64,000 bases of DNA from JBBRVW01 sp963784645 (GCA_963784645.1 CAWARY010000011.1:186001-250000), one strand, 5' to 3'. Counted from the first letter of the stretch, positions 33,962 to 43,201 are shown. Notes: generated by a model not told the origin, from the letters alone. Made by a program: numbers and translations.

Positions 33962-35114
33962 CGCCCGCGTCATCCCGATCGACGGCGGCGACGACCGGCG
34001 CCGAACCGGCACGGCAGCCGACGCCGTGGCCGCGGGCGCGTCCCGGGCCGGCAACGAGCGGGCCCGCCGTCACCGCGGCACCCCGCTGCTCGACCAGGCC
34101 GAGGCCGCGGCAGCGGCGGCGGACGCTGAGAGCGTCGCCGCTGCTCAGGAGGGTCGCCCCCCGAGGCTGGAGCGACCGGCGACGGCCCGGGAGGCCGACG
34201 CCGTCGGGTCCGCCGACGCCGATGCCGACGAGGTCCTGCACCCGGGTGCGCCGGCGGCCGGCCGGCCGGAGCTGCCCGAGTGGGAGCGCAAGGTGGCCTC
34301 GACGCTGGCGTTCGTCCGCCGGCGCATGACCGGCGACGTCGAGGTCGACGAGTTCGGCTTCGACGCCGAGCTCACCGAGAAGGTGCTGCTGGCCGCCGTA
34401 CGACCGCTGTACGAGCACTACTTCCGGGTCGAGGCGCGCGGTCTGGAGCACATCCCGGCCGAGGGCGGGGCCTTGCTGGTGGCCAACCACTCGGGCACCG
34501 TCCCGCTCGACTCGGTGATGACCCAGCTCGCACTGCTCGACCACCACCCAGCCCACCGGCACCTGCGGATGCTCGGCGCCGACCTGGTGTTCCAGACGCC
34601 CGTCGTGAGCACTCTCGCGCGCAAGAGCGGCACGACGCTGGCCTGCCAGGCCGACGCGGAGCGGCTGCTCGGCAGGGGGGAGCTGGTCGGCGTCTGGCCG
34701 GAGGGCTTCAAGGGCATCGGCAAGCCGTTCTCCGAGCGCTACAAGCTGCAGCGGTTCGGCCGCGGCGGCTTCGTCTCGGCGGCACTCAAGGCGCGGGTCC
34801 CGATCGTGCCGTGCTCGATCGTCGGCGCCGAGGAGATCTACCCGATCCTCGGCAACGTCAAGACGCTCGCGCGCCTGCTCGGACTGCCCTACGTGCCGGT
34901 CACGCCGACCTTCCCGTGGCTCGGGCCGCTCGGGGCGATCCCGTTGCCCAGCAAGTGGATCATCGAGTTCGGCGAGCCGATCGTCACCGATGCCTACGAC
35001 CCGGGATCGTCGGACGACCCGATGCTGGTCTTCAACCTGACCGACCAGGTCCGGGAGACCATCCAGCACACGCTCTACCGGCTGCTGATGTCCCGGAAGT
35101 CGATCTTCTTCTAG
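33954..35114 (+). CDS. PlsC-type lysophospholipid acyltransferase
   Basis: 386 residues from ATG 33954. The first 95 residues are disordered, Ala/Arg/Glu-rich and unusual for PlsC. The catalytic core follows: NHSGTVPLDS (H-x4-D, about 180), KSGTTLACQ, WPEGFKGIGKPF (substrate site EGF, about 243) and IVPCSIVGAEEIYP. Transfers acyl groups to lysophosphatidic acid or a similar acceptor at the inner membrane. Coupled to the upstream epimerase. Confidence 0.88.
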   Translation: MADARVIPIDGGDDRRRTGTAADAVAAGASRAGNERARRHRGTPLLDQAEAAAAAADAESVAAAQEGRPPRLERPATAREADAVGSADADADEVLHPGAPAAGRPELPEWERKVASTLAFVRRRMTGDVEVDEFGFDAELTEKVLLAAVRPLYEHYFRVEARGLEHIPAEGGALLVANHSGTVPLDSVMTQLALLDHHPAHRHLRMLGADLVFQTPVVSTLARKSGTTLACQADAERLLGRGELVGVWPEGFKGIGKPFSERYKLQRFGRGGFVSAALKARVPIVPCSIVGAEEIYPILGNVKTLARLLGLPYVPVTPTFPWLGPLGAIPLPSKWIIEFGEPIVTDAYDPGSSDDPMLVFNLTDQVRETIQHTLYRLLMSRKSIFF

Positions 35115-35160
35115 GCCTGGGCACCGCGGCGGCCCAGCGGGTCCGTCAGCGTCAGGCGGC

Positions 35161-36384
35161 TCAGCAGGTCGTGAGAGGGAGCACGGGCACGCACCCGCTC
35201 ACCGACGGCAGCACCGAGGAGGTCGGCAGCGGGGCGGCGCTCGTCACGGTGCCCACGGGATCGGTCACCAGCGGGCTGCCGGTCGGCAGCGGCACCGGGA
35301 GCGACAACGTGGGCAGCGGCGTGGCTGTGGGCAGCGACGCGGCAGACGCGGTGCCGGCCGACCCACCGAGGATCCCGCCCCCGCCCGTCGTGCCGGCCTT
35401 GCTGCCGCTGGTCGCGGCGCCACCGGAGCCGGTGACCGGGCCGACGACGTCGTCGACGACGCCGCCCACCCCGCCAGCAGCGCCACCGGGCCGGGCCGCC
35501 GCGGATCCGGCGGCCGAGCCCGCTCCGCCCGTCGCGGCAACGTCGGGGACGCCCGTGGTGGAGCTGTCGGTCACGGAGCCGGACGCAGCGCCCGTCGAGG
35601 CGGCTTCGACGCTGCGGCCGAGCACCGACACGACCTGCTGGTCGAGCGCAGCCAGCTGTGCGGAGAGGGCCCGGACCTGGTCGCGGAGGGAGGGGTCGAG
35701 CAGTGCGAGCAGGTCGTCGAGCCGGTCCCGGCGCTCGGCGGCGAACCGCCCCAGCAGCTGCATCGGCTCCTCGTCGCCGGTCTCGCGGTAGGCCCGGGTC
35801 AGGTCCTCGGCCGCCGCGGTCAGGGCGGTGTCCATGTCGGTGAGCGCCCCGGACAGCCGGGTCCGCGTCTCGGGGGAGGTGCTGTCCTCGCCGGCCGCCA
35901 GGGCCTCGGCCTCGCCCAGCCGGGCGTCGGCCTGCTCGAGCAGCTCGCGACCGCGCGCGACGTCGCCCCGGGCGAGGCTGAGCTGCACGTTCTCGATCTG
36001 CCGCTTCAGGCCGTACAGCGAGTCGCCGGGGAGCGCCTGGGTGCTCGCGACCGCGGCACCGACGCCGGCGACCATGGAGGCCACGGCCACGGCCGCCGCG
36101 GCTTGCTTCACGCGATGGCCGGCGCTGCGGCGGGAGGTCGGGCTGCCCGCGGGGGCGGCCGTGCGTGGCAGCTGCTCGCGGCTTGCGGCCTCGGTGAGCA
36201 GCTGGGCGCGGAGGGCGGTCCGGAACTCGTCCCGGGGGCGCAGGGCCGGGGCGGTGAGCGAGCCGGCGAGGGCCACCAGCGGCGCGAGCTCGACGGCGGC
36301 CTCCCGCGTGCGGGCCCGGCCGCCCTCGAGCAGGGCGTGCAGGTCGTCGGCCTGCCGCCGCCGCGCGGTCATGATCACGCTCAT
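35161..36384 (-). CDS. RsbN-like anti-sigma factor (DUF5667 domain)
   Basis: 407 residues from ATG 36382-36384 (TTG 36444 would add 20). The N-terminal cytoplasmic domain (1-85) precedes one membrane helix (about 95-118, VAVASMVAGVGAAVAS), then a DUF5667 domain starting QALPGDSLYGLKRQIENVQLSLARGD (about 120-200). The remainder is a long, low-complexity Ser/Gly/Pro/Thr tail outside the cell. Order, topology and partner gene match RsbN, the membrane anti-sigma of BldN in Streptomyces. It is weakly conserved in sequence, so orthology is inferred from context. Confidence 0.72.
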   Translation of the reverse strand: MSVIMTARRRQADDLHALLEGGRARTREAAVELAPLVALAGSLTAPALRPRDEFRTALRAQLLTEAASREQLPRTAAPAGSPTSRRSAGHRVKQAAAAVAVASMVAGVGAAVASTQALPGDSLYGLKRQIENVQLSLARGDVARGRELLEQADARLGEAEALAAGEDSTSPETRTRLSGALTDMDTALTAAAEDLTRAYRETGDEEPMQLLGRFAAERRDRLDDLLALLDPSLRDQVRALSAQLAALDQQVVSVLGRSVEAASTGAASGSVTDSSTTGVPDVAATGGAGSAAGSAAARPGGAAGGVGGVVDDVVGPVTGSGGAATSGSKAGTTGGGGILGGSAGTASAASLPTATPLPTLSLPVPLPTGSPLVTDPVGTVTSAAPLPTSSVLPSVSGCVPVLPLTTC

Positions 36385-36484
36385 CTGCCGCCCCCGGTCC
36401 GGTCGTCGCCCCGGTCGCTCGTGGTGCGGCGACCGATCTGACAACGACCACCCGTGGCGGCGGTTACGGGTCCGGTGGTGGTGA

Positions 36485-37198
36485 TCATCGGGCCGCCTCC
36501 GGGAGCAGCCGAGCCAGGGCCCGCACGGCCCGCAGCTGCAGCTGCTTGACGGCGCCCTCGGTGCGCGCCATCACCCCGGCCGTCTCGGCCACGCTCAGTC
36601 CCTGGAGGAAGCGGAGCACGATGCACTCCTGCTGCTCCGGCTTCAGCCTCTTCACCGCGTCCATCAGGGTGGCGTTCTGGAGCCGGTCGAGCACCTCCTG
36701 CTCGATGCCGTCGTCGGCGCGGTCGGCATCGAGCATGTCCGCCGTGGTGACCTCGAGCTTGAAGCGGCTGGACTTCACGTGGTCGGTGACCAGGTTGCGC
36801 GCGATGGTCGTGAACCAGGCGCCGATGTCCTTGCCGGTGTAGGTGAACGTGTCGATCCGCCGCAGCGCGCGCAGGAACGTCTCGGACGTGAGGTCCTCGG
36901 CCAGGGCGTGCGAGCCGACCCGGTAGTAGAGGTAGCGGTAGATCTGGTCGACGTAGGCGTCGTAGACCATGCCGAACGCCTCGGCGTCGCCCTGCTGGGC
37001 AAGCGCGACCAGGCCGGCGATGCGGGACCGCTCGGGGTCGTCGTCGTCGCGACCGGGGCCGCCGCCCACCGGGCTGCCCGGCAGCGTGCCGGCGCCGGCG
37101 GCCATCGCCAGCCCGAGCGCGCCCGGCCCGTCGGCGGCGGCGATCCGGACGAGCGCCCGCAGCCCGGCGAGGCCGACGGCGACCGGCGGCAACGGCAC
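36485..37198 (-). CDS. bldN: BldN-like ECF RNA polymerase sigma factor
   Basis: 237 residues from GTG 37196-37198, GAGAGGGG 7 bases upstream. Residues 1-60 are a non-conserved pro-region. Sigma-2 (AFGMVYDAYVDQIYRYLYYRVG...LTSETFLRALRRIDTFTYTGKDIGAWFTTIARNLVTDHVKSSRFKLEVTT) and sigma-4 (LKPEQQECIVLRFLQGLSVAETAGVMARTEGAVKQLQLRAVRALARLLP) resemble Streptomyces BldN almost block for block. BldN is made as a pro-protein and controls chaplin and development genes there. Here its targets are unknown. The anti-sigma gene follows after 100 bases. Confidence 0.85.
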   Translation of the reverse strand: MPLPPVAVGLAGLRALVRIAAADGPGALGLAMAAGAGTLPGSPVGGGPGRDDDDPERSRIAGLVALAQQGDAEAFGMVYDAYVDQIYRYLYYRVGSHALAEDLTSETFLRALRRIDTFTYTGKDIGAWFTTIARNLVTDHVKSSRFKLEVTTADMLDADRADDGIEQEVLDRLQNATLMDAVKRLKPEQQECIVLRFLQGLSVAETAGVMARTEGAVKQLQLRAVRALARLLPEAAR

Positions 37199-37346
37199 GA
37201 CGCACCCCTCTCCGCGGGCGGGGACCGACAGGACGGACGGCAGATACCCGAGCATCCGGTGTGACGAACGTCTCGGTGGGCTACCCGACGGTAACCGGGC
37301 CGGGCGATCCCGGCCAAATCCCCCCGGACCGCCCGACGACGGTGGA

Positions 37347-38210
37347 TCAGCGGCGGCGGCGGGCGGCGGCGGCGGCGGCGGCACCGGCCAGCGCCCCCAG
37401 CGCGGCCGCGGCCGGGACGCCGACCTTCACGGCCTTGCGGCCGGTGCGGTAGTCGCGGACCCGCCAGGCGTGCTCCCGGGCGTGCGCCCGGAGCTTCGCG
37501 TCCGGGTTGATCGCGCACGGGTGGCCGACCAGTGACAGCAGCGGGATGTCGTTGGCCGAGTCGGAGTACGCCGAGCAGGCGCTGAGGTCCAGCCCCTCCC
37601 GCTCGGCGAGCGCCGTCACCGCCTCGGCCTTGGCCGCACCGTGCAGGATCTCGCCGACCAGTCTGCCGGTGTAGACGCCGTCCTCGGTCTCGGCGACGGT
37701 GCCGAGGGCGCCGGTGAGGCCGAGCCGCTTCGCGATCACCGTCGCGACCTCGACCGGGGTGGCCGTGACCAGCCAGACCCGCTGGCCGGCGTCGAGATGC
37801 ATCTGGGCCAGGGCCCGGGTGCCCGGCCATACCTTGGTGGCCATCACCTCGTCGAAGACCTCCTCGCCGATGGTGGTCAGCTCGGCGACGGTGTGCCCGG
37901 CTGCGAACGACAGCGCCGTCTCGCGGGCCTCGTGGACGTCGTCGAGCTGCTCGCGACCGACCACGCGGAACTTCGCCTGCCGCCAGGCGAAGCGGCCGAT
38001 GTCGCGTGCGGTGAAGAAGTCGCGCCGGTAGAGGCCACGTGCCAGGTGGAAGATCGAGGCGCCCTGCATGACGGTGTTGTCGACGTCGAAGAAGGCGGCG
38101 GCGTGCATGTCGGGTCGCACCTCGAGGGACGCCTCGACCTCGGCCGCCGCGGCGGAGGCCCGGCCGGCGGCGACGGCGTCCGGGTCGTGCTCGCTGCGCT
38201 GCGCCGACAT
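37347..38210 (-). CDS. HAD-IB family hydrolase (SerB-like)
   Basis: 287 residues from ATG 38208-38210. Motif I is FFDVDNTVMQGASIF (about 41), motif II LVTATPVEVA (about 140) and motif III/IV KAEAVTALA..SAYSDSANDIPLLSLVG (about 200-220). A C-terminal Ala-rich hydrophobic tail with an Arg cluster (AAAALGALAGAAAAAAARRRR) may touch the membrane. HAD-IB members are phosphoserine-phosphatase-like; in actinobacteria some act on lipid phosphates or are fused to PlsC, and a PlsC gene lies nearby. Confidence 0.88.
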   Translation of the reverse strand: MSAQRSEHDPDAVAAGRASAAAAEVEASLEVRPDMHAAAFFDVDNTVMQGASIFHLARGLYRRDFFTARDIGRFAWRQAKFRVVGREQLDDVHEARETALSFAAGHTVAELTTIGEEVFDEVMATKVWPGTRALAQMHLDAGQRVWLVTATPVEVATVIAKRLGLTGALGTVAETEDGVYTGRLVGEILHGAAKAEAVTALAEREGLDLSACSAYSDSANDIPLLSLVGHPCAINPDAKLRAHAREHAWRVRDYRTGRKAVKVGVPAAAALGALAGAAAAAAARRRR

Positions 38211-38246
38211 GGCCCGAGCCTAGGGGTGTTGTGCGAAACTGCGCCG

Positions 38247-39773
38247 GTGGTCGGCACCGAGGGCGGCAACGTCGCGGACCTCGTCCGTGACGCCGCGGCC
38301 CGACGTCCCGACGGCATCGCCCTGGTCCACGTACCGACCGCCGGCGTCCGCACGACGACCACCTGGGCCGCGCTGGACGCCGACGTCGAGGCCACTGCCG
38401 CCGGCCTGCGCTCCGAGCTCGGCCTGCACACCGGCGAGCGGGTCGCCCTCGCGCTCGGGTCGACGCCCGCCTTCGTCGCCGCCTACTTCGGGGTGCTGCG
38501 CGCCGGGCTGGTCGCGGTCCCGCTGAACACCGGCTACACCGCGCCGGAGGTCTCGCAGCTGGTGCACGACGCCGACGCGCACGTGGTCCTCTGCGACGAC
38601 GCCACGCTCACCGTGGTAGAGGAGGCCGTGGCCGGCACGCACCGCGCCCTGGTCGACCCGGCCGGGCTGGACTCGGTCACTGCCGCAGGGCGCGGCCACG
38701 CCGCCGACACCGACGGTCGCGGTGGCGAGGACCTCGCGGTCCTCATGTTCACGTCGGGTACCAGCGGACGGCCACGCGCCGCGATGCTCAGCCACCGCGC
38801 GCTGCTCGCCAACCTCGACCAGTGCCGCCGGCTGGAGCCGGCGCCGATGACCGAGGACGACGTGGTCCTGCTCGTGCTGCCGCTCTTCCACATCTACGGG
38901 CTCAACACCGGTCTCGGCATGGTCGCCGCCACCGCGGCCACCGGCGTCCTGGTCGAGCGGTTCGACCCCGTCGCGACCGCGGAGCTGGTGCGGACCGAGC
39001 AGGTCACGAACGTCCCCGGCGCCCCACCGATGTACGTCGGCTGGTCGGCAGCCGGGCAGCTGGGCGCCCTGCGGGGCGTGCGCCTGATGGCGTCCGGGGC
39101 GTCGCCGTTGCCCGCGGCCGCCCTCGAGCAGGTGCTGGCGGGCGTCGGCCGCCCCGTGCACGAGGGCTACGGCCTCACCGAGACCGCCCCTGTCGTGTCG
39201 AGCACCCTCGCCTCGGACGTCGTGAAGGCCGGCTCGATCGGCCGCCCGGTGCCCGGCGTCGAGGTCCGGCTCGTGGACGAGGACGGCGCCGACGCCGGTG
39301 ACGGTGATCCCGGCGAGGTGCTCGTCCGGGGTGCCAACCTGTTCTCCGGCTACTGGCCGGACGGCTCCGGCGGGCCGCGGGAGGACGGCTGGTGGGCCAC
39401 CGGCGACGTCGCCTATCAGGACGACGACGGCGACCTCTTCCTGGTCGACCGCCGTACGGAGCTGGTGCTGGTCAGCGGGTTCAACGTGTATCCGCGTGAG
39501 GTCGAGGACGCCCTCGCCGGGCATCCCGACGTGGCCGAGGTCGCGGTCATCGCGGTGCCGCACCCGTACACGGGTGAGGCGGTCAAGGCGTACGTCGTAC
39601 CCCGGGCGGGATCGGCGCTGACGGCCGACGACGTCACCAGGCACGCCGCCACCCGGCTGGCGCGGTTCAAGCGGCCGACGATCGTGACCCTGGTGCCGGC
39701 GCTGCCGCACTCGGCCACCGGCAAGGTCGCCAAGGGCCGGCTCCGGGCGCGCGAGGTCGAGGAGCTCGGGTGA
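38247..39773 (+). CDS. AMP-dependent acyl-CoA ligase
   Basis: 508 residues from GTG 38247 (TTG 38229 is an alternative). Motifs: LMFTSGTSGRPRAAMLSH (P-loop, about 167), GYGLTETAPVVS (about 305), WATGDVAYQDDDGDLFLVDRRTELVLVSGFNVYPREVEDAL (about 385-425) and SATGKVAKGRL (catalytic Lys, about 490). The P-loop has R-P-R-A in place of the more common PKG, as in several actinobacterial homologues. Its stop overlaps the glutaredoxin-like gene. Substrate unknown. Confidence 0.87.
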   Translation: MVGTEGGNVADLVRDAAARRPDGIALVHVPTAGVRTTTTWAALDADVEATAAGLRSELGLHTGERVALALGSTPAFVAAYFGVLRAGLVAVPLNTGYTAPEVSQLVHDADAHVVLCDDATLTVVEEAVAGTHRALVDPAGLDSVTAAGRGHAADTDGRGGEDLAVLMFTSGTSGRPRAAMLSHRALLANLDQCRRLEPAPMTEDDVVLLVLPLFHIYGLNTGLGMVAATAATGVLVERFDPVATAELVRTEQVTNVPGAPPMYVGWSAAGQLGALRGVRLMASGASPLPAAALEQVLAGVGRPVHEGYGLTETAPVVSSTLASDVVKAGSIGRPVPGVEVRLVDEDGADAGDGDPGEVLVRGANLFSGYWPDGSGGPREDGWWATGDVAYQDDDGDLFLVDRRTELVLVSGFNVYPREVEDALAGHPDVAEVAVIAVPHPYTGEAVKAYVVPRAGSALTADDVTRHAATRLARFKRPTIVTLVPALPHSATGKVAKGRLRAREVEELG

Positions 39774-40030
39774 GCGCCACGCCGGCGGCCGCCCCGGCCC
39801 GGGTGACCCTCATCGGCAAGCCCGGCTGCCACCTCTGCGACGAGGCGCGCGACGTGGTCGCCCGGGTGACGGCCGAGCTGGGGGAGCGGTTCGAGGAGCT
39901 CAGCATCCTCGACCACCCCGACCTCCAGGAGAGGTACTGGGAGCAGGTTCCGGTGACCCTGGTCGACGGTGAGCAGCACGACTTCTGGCGGGTGTCCGCG
40001 GACCGCCTGCGCGCGGCCCTCACCCGCTGA
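39770..40030 (+). CDS. glutaredoxin-like thiol protein
   Basis: 86 residues from GTG 39770 (GTGA overlap). A compact thioredoxin fold with the active site GKPGCHLCDEARD (CxxC at about 19-22) and cis-Pro loop QVPVTLVDG. This DUF836-type family sits between the ligase and rex genes in streptomycetes too. Likely a cytosolic disulfide reductase. Confidence 0.88.
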   Translation: MSATPAAAPARVTLIGKPGCHLCDEARDVVARVTAELGERFEELSILDHPDLQERYWEQVPVTLVDGEQHDFWRVSADRLRAALTR

Positions 40031-40081
40031 GCGGCCTCTCCCGCCTCCCTCGGGCCCGGTGGGTGACGCTCGTCACTCACT

Positions 40082-40110
40082 TTGTGCTCTCGTTCACAAG
40101 CGCTTAGCCT
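40082..40110 (+). promoter_or_regulatory. Rex operator overlapping the rex-hem promoter
   Basis: TTGTGCTCTCGTTCACAA (40082-40099) matches the Rex consensus TTGTGAA-N4-TTCACAA in 12 of 14 defined bases, with one half-site perfect. The first six bases also serve as a -35 (TTGTGC), 17 bases from a -10 TAGCCT (40105-40110). Rex would therefore block its own operon when NADH is low relative to NAD+. Confidence 0.88.
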
Positions 40111-40176
40111 GGCGGGCGCCGGTGGCAGCGCGTCGAGGCGGTCCCCGCCCAGCACGCCGCCGGCGGATGGAGTCCC

Positions 40177-40917
40177 GTGACCAGCCCTGATGTGCACGCG
40201 CACCGCCCCGGTGGCGGTCGCCCGGTGCGCGACGGGCAGCGGCGCACCGGCCGGCAGGGCATCCCCGAGGCCACCGTCGCCCGGCTCCCGATCTACCTGC
40301 GTGCGCTCGGGACCCTCGGCGACGAGGGTGTCTCGACCGTGAGCTCCGAGGCGCTGGCCGCGGCCGCCGGGGTCAACTCGGCCAAGCTCCGCAAGGACCT
40401 GTCCTACCTGGGGTCCTACGGCACCCGGGGCGTCGGCTACGACGTCGACTACCTCGTCTACCAGGTGTCCCGCGAGCTCGGCCTGACCCAGGACTGGCCG
40501 GTCGTCATCGTCGGTCTCGGGCACCTCGGGCACGCCCTCGCCAACTACGGCGGCTTCACCACGCGGGGCTTCGCGATCCGCGCCCTCGTCGACAACGACC
40601 CCGCCATCGTCGGCAGCGAGGTCGGCGGCCTCGTGGTCGAGCCCCTCGACCGGCTCGAGCAGGTCGTCGAGACCCTCGGGGTGGCCATCGGAGTGATCAC
40701 CACGCCGGCCGCGGTCGCGCAGGACGTCTGCGACCGCCTGGTCGCCGCCGGCGTCGGCAGCGTCCTCAACTTCGCACCCAGCGTGCTCGTCGTCCCCGAG
40801 CACGTCGAGGTGCGCAAGGTCGACATGTCCATCGAGCTGCAGATCCTTGCCTTCCACGAGCAGCGCAAGGTCTCGCCCGACCTCACGCCCGACCTCGCGA
40901 AGGTGGTGGGGAAGTGA
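40177..40917 (+). CDS. rex: redox-sensing transcriptional repressor Rex
   Basis: 246 residues from GTG 40177 with GGAG 5 bases upstream. N-terminal winged helix (RLPIYLRALGTL...SSEALAAAAGVNSAKLRKDLSYLGSYGTRGVGYDVDYL, about 32-85) and a Rossmann NAD(H) domain (VVIVGLGHLGHALANY, about 110), ending in the C-terminal swapped helix. The extra basic N-terminal 25 residues are common in actinobacteria. It represses respiration genes; in S. coelicolor rex-hemACD is self-regulated, and an operator is present here. Overlaps hemA by 4 bases. Confidence 0.95.
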   Translation: MTSPDVHAHRPGGGRPVRDGQRRTGRQGIPEATVARLPIYLRALGTLGDEGVSTVSSEALAAAAGVNSAKLRKDLSYLGSYGTRGVGYDVDYLVYQVSRELGLTQDWPVVIVGLGHLGHALANYGGFTTRGFAIRALVDNDPAIVGSEVGGLVVEPLDRLEQVVETLGVAIGVITTPAAVAQDVCDRLVAAGVGSVLNFAPSVLVVPEHVEVRKVDMSIELQILAFHEQRKVSPDLTPDLAKVVGK

Positions 40918-42245
40918 GCACCCTGGTGGTCGGCCTGTCCCACCGCACCGCCCCGGTCGAGCTGCTGGAGCGGGTCGTCCTCGGCCCCGACGCCGTCGTC
41001 AAGCTGCTCGACGACGTCTTCGTCAGCGACCACGCTACCGAGGCCGTCGTGCTCTCGACCTGCAACCGGGTCGAGGTCTACGCCGAGGTCGACAAGTTCC
41101 ACGGCGGCCTCGCGCAGGTCTCCGAGCTGCTCGCCCGCCGGGCCGGGGTCGACCTCGACGACCTGACGCCGCACCTCTACGTCCACTACGAGGACCGGGC
41201 CGTCGCCCACCTGTTCTCGGTCGCCTGCGGCCTCGACTCGATGGTCGTCGGTGAGAGCCAGGTCCTCGGCCAGGTGCGCGTCGCGCTGCGCACCGCGCAG
41301 GACTCCGGCAGCGTCGGGAGCCAGCTCGGTGCCCTCGTCCAGCAGGCCCTGCGGGTCGGCAAGCGGGCGCGTACCGACACCGGCATCGACCGCGCCGGCC
41401 GGTCCCTCGTCTCGGCCGGGCTCGAGGAGGCGGTCAAGGTCCTCGGCCCGCTCGACGGGCTCTCGGTGGTGGTCGTCGGCGCCGGCTCCATGAGCGCCCT
41501 CGCCGCCACCGTCGTGTCGCGGGCCGGTGCCGGCCGCGTCGTCGTCAGCAACCGCACCTTCGAGCACGCCGAGCGGCTGGCCGAGTCGGTCGGCGGCGAG
41601 GCCCGGCCGCTCTCCGAGCTGCCCGACGCTGTCGACGGGGCCGACCTCGTCGTGTCCTGCACCGGCGCCGTCGGGCACGTGCTCGACGCCGACCTGCTCG
41701 GCGCCCTCGCCGGCCGGCGAGTCGCTGAGGGTCGCCCGCTCGTCGTCCTCGACCTCGCGCTGCCCCGCGACGTCGACCCGGCCGCGCACCACCTCGACGG
41801 CGTCACTGTCGTCGACCTCGAGACGCTCGCCGCGGTGCTCGTCACGAGCGAGCACGCCGCCGACGTCGAGGCCACCCGCGGGATCGTGGCCGAGGAGGTC
41901 GCGGCGTTCCTCGGCTGGCAGCGCGCGGTCAGCGTGGCGCCCACCGTGGTCGCGCTGCGGGCGATGGCCGACGGCGTCGTGCGGTCCGAGCTGGTCCGGC
42001 TCGCGGGCCGGCTCCCGGACCTCGACCCGAGGGCGCGGGCCGAGTTCGAGCTGACCGTCTCCCGGGTCGTCGACAAGCTGCTGCACGCGCCGACAGTGCG
42101 GGTGAAGCAGCTCGCCGAGGAGCCCGGCGGCCAGGCCTACGCGGACGCGCTCACCCGGCTGTTCGACCTCGACCCCAAGGCCGTCGAGGCCATGACGACC
42201 GTCGACATCGGCGACAGCCCAGCGACCGACGGACCCACCGCATGA
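40914..42245 (+). CDS. hemA: glutamyl-tRNA reductase
   Basis: 443 residues from GTG 40914. N-terminal catalytic domain with GLSHRTAPVELLER and the nucleophile Cys in VVLSTCNRVEVYAEV (about 50); NADPH domain with VVGAGSMSALAATVVSRAGAGRVVVSNRT (about 185) and C-terminal dimerisation helices. Reduces Glu-tRNA(Glu) to glutamate-1-semialdehyde, the committed step of the C5 heme path. Part of the rex-hem operon; its stop overlaps hemC. Confidence 0.97.
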   Translation: MSTLVVGLSHRTAPVELLERVVLGPDAVVKLLDDVFVSDHATEAVVLSTCNRVEVYAEVDKFHGGLAQVSELLARRAGVDLDDLTPHLYVHYEDRAVAHLFSVACGLDSMVVGESQVLGQVRVALRTAQDSGSVGSQLGALVQQALRVGKRARTDTGIDRAGRSLVSAGLEEAVKVLGPLDGLSVVVVGAGSMSALAATVVSRAGAGRVVVSNRTFEHAERLAESVGGEARPLSELPDAVDGADLVVSCTGAVGHVLDADLLGALAGRRVAEGRPLVVLDLALPRDVDPAAHHLDGVTVVDLETLAAVLVTSEHAADVEATRGIVAEEVAAFLGWQRAVSVAPTVVALRAMADGVVRSELVRLAGRLPDLDPRARAEFELTVSRVVDKLLHAPTVRVKQLAEEPGGQAYADALTRLFDLDPKAVEAMTTVDIGDSPATDGPTA

Positions 42246-43201
42246 GCGCCGGCACGGCCCCGCTGCGGCTCGGTACCCGCCGCAGCGCGCTCGCGACCGC
42301 GCAGTCGCAGCAGGTCGCCGCCGAGCTCACCGCCCGCACCGGCCGGGCCGTCGAGCTGGTGCCGGTGACGACGTACGGCGACACCTCCCGCGCGGCGCTG
42401 TCGCAGATCGGCGGCACCGGTGTCTTCGTCTCCGCGCTGCGCGACGCGCTGCTCGCCGGCGACGTCGACCTGGCTGTGCACTCGCTCAAGGACCTGCCGA
42501 CCGCCAAGCCCGAGGGCATCGCGCTGGCGGCCGTACCGCCGCGCGAGGACCCGCGCGACGTCCTGGTCGCCCGTGACGGGCTCACCCTCGGGGAGCTACC
42601 GACCGGGTCCCGGATCGGCACCGGCTCGCCACGGCGCGCCGCCCAGCTGCGCGCGCTCGGCCTCGGTCTCGAGGTCGTCGACGTCCGCGGCAACGTCGAC
42701 ACGCGAATCGGGCTGGTGGCCGACGGGACCGTCGACGCCGTGGTACTCGCGCGAGCCGGGCTGGCCCGCCTCGACCGGCTCGGCGAGGTCACCGAGACCC
42801 TCGATCCGATCCAGATGCTGCCCGCTCCTGGCCAGGGCGCTTTGGCGATCGAGTGCCTTATGCCGCACGATGCCGTGACCAGTACGACGTTCGACCTGCT
42901 CGGAACCCTCGACGACGCCGTGACCCGGCTGGTCGTGGATGCCGAGCGAACACTGCTCGCCACTCTGGAAGCCGGCTGCTCGGCCCCTGTCGGGGCCTAC
43001 GGCGAAGCCGCCGAACCGGAGCCCGGCGAGCAGACCCCCGAGCTGTACCTGCGTGCCGTCGTCAGTGCCGTCGACGGGTCCACGCAGGTCCGGCTGTCCG
43101 CCACCGGACCTCTCGACGAGGCCTCACGGATCGGTCGCGACCTCGCGACCGAGCTGCTCGCCGAAGGTGCGGCTGATCTCATGTGGGAGCGCGTCCAGTG
43201 A
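42242..43201 (+). CDS. hemC: hydroxymethylbilane synthase (porphobilinogen deaminase)
   Basis: 319 residues from ATG 42242 (ATGA overlap). LRLGTRRSALATAQSQQVAAEL opens the protein; LAVHSLKDLPT and RGNVDTRI give the substrate-binding residues, PAPGQGALAIE is conserved, and the dipyrromethane-cofactor cysteine is in LEAGCSAPVGAYGEA (about 247). Polymerises four porphobilinogen units. GC drops slightly near 42840-43000 but the frame is intact. Confidence 0.97.
   Translation: MSAGTAPLRLGTRRSALATAQSQQVAAELTARTGRAVELVPVTTYGDTSRAALSQIGGTGVFVSALRDALLAGDVDLAVHSLKDLPTAKPEGIALAAVPPREDPRDVLVARDGLTLGELPTGSRIGTGSPRRAAQLRALGLGLEVVDVRGNVDTRIGLVADGTVDAVVLARAGLARLDRLGEVTETLDPIQMLPAPGQGALAIECLMPHDAVTSTTFDLLGTLDDAVTRLVVDAERTLLATLEAGCSAPVGAYGEAAEPEPGEQTPELYLRAVVSAVDGSTQVRLSATGPLDEASRIGRDLATELLAEGAADLMWERVQ

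Noticed and set aside
40031..40176. An additional small gene between the glutaredoxin-like gene and rex
   Set aside because: The stretch is accounted for by the Rex operator, promoter and leader; frames through it have no start with a ribosome binding site.
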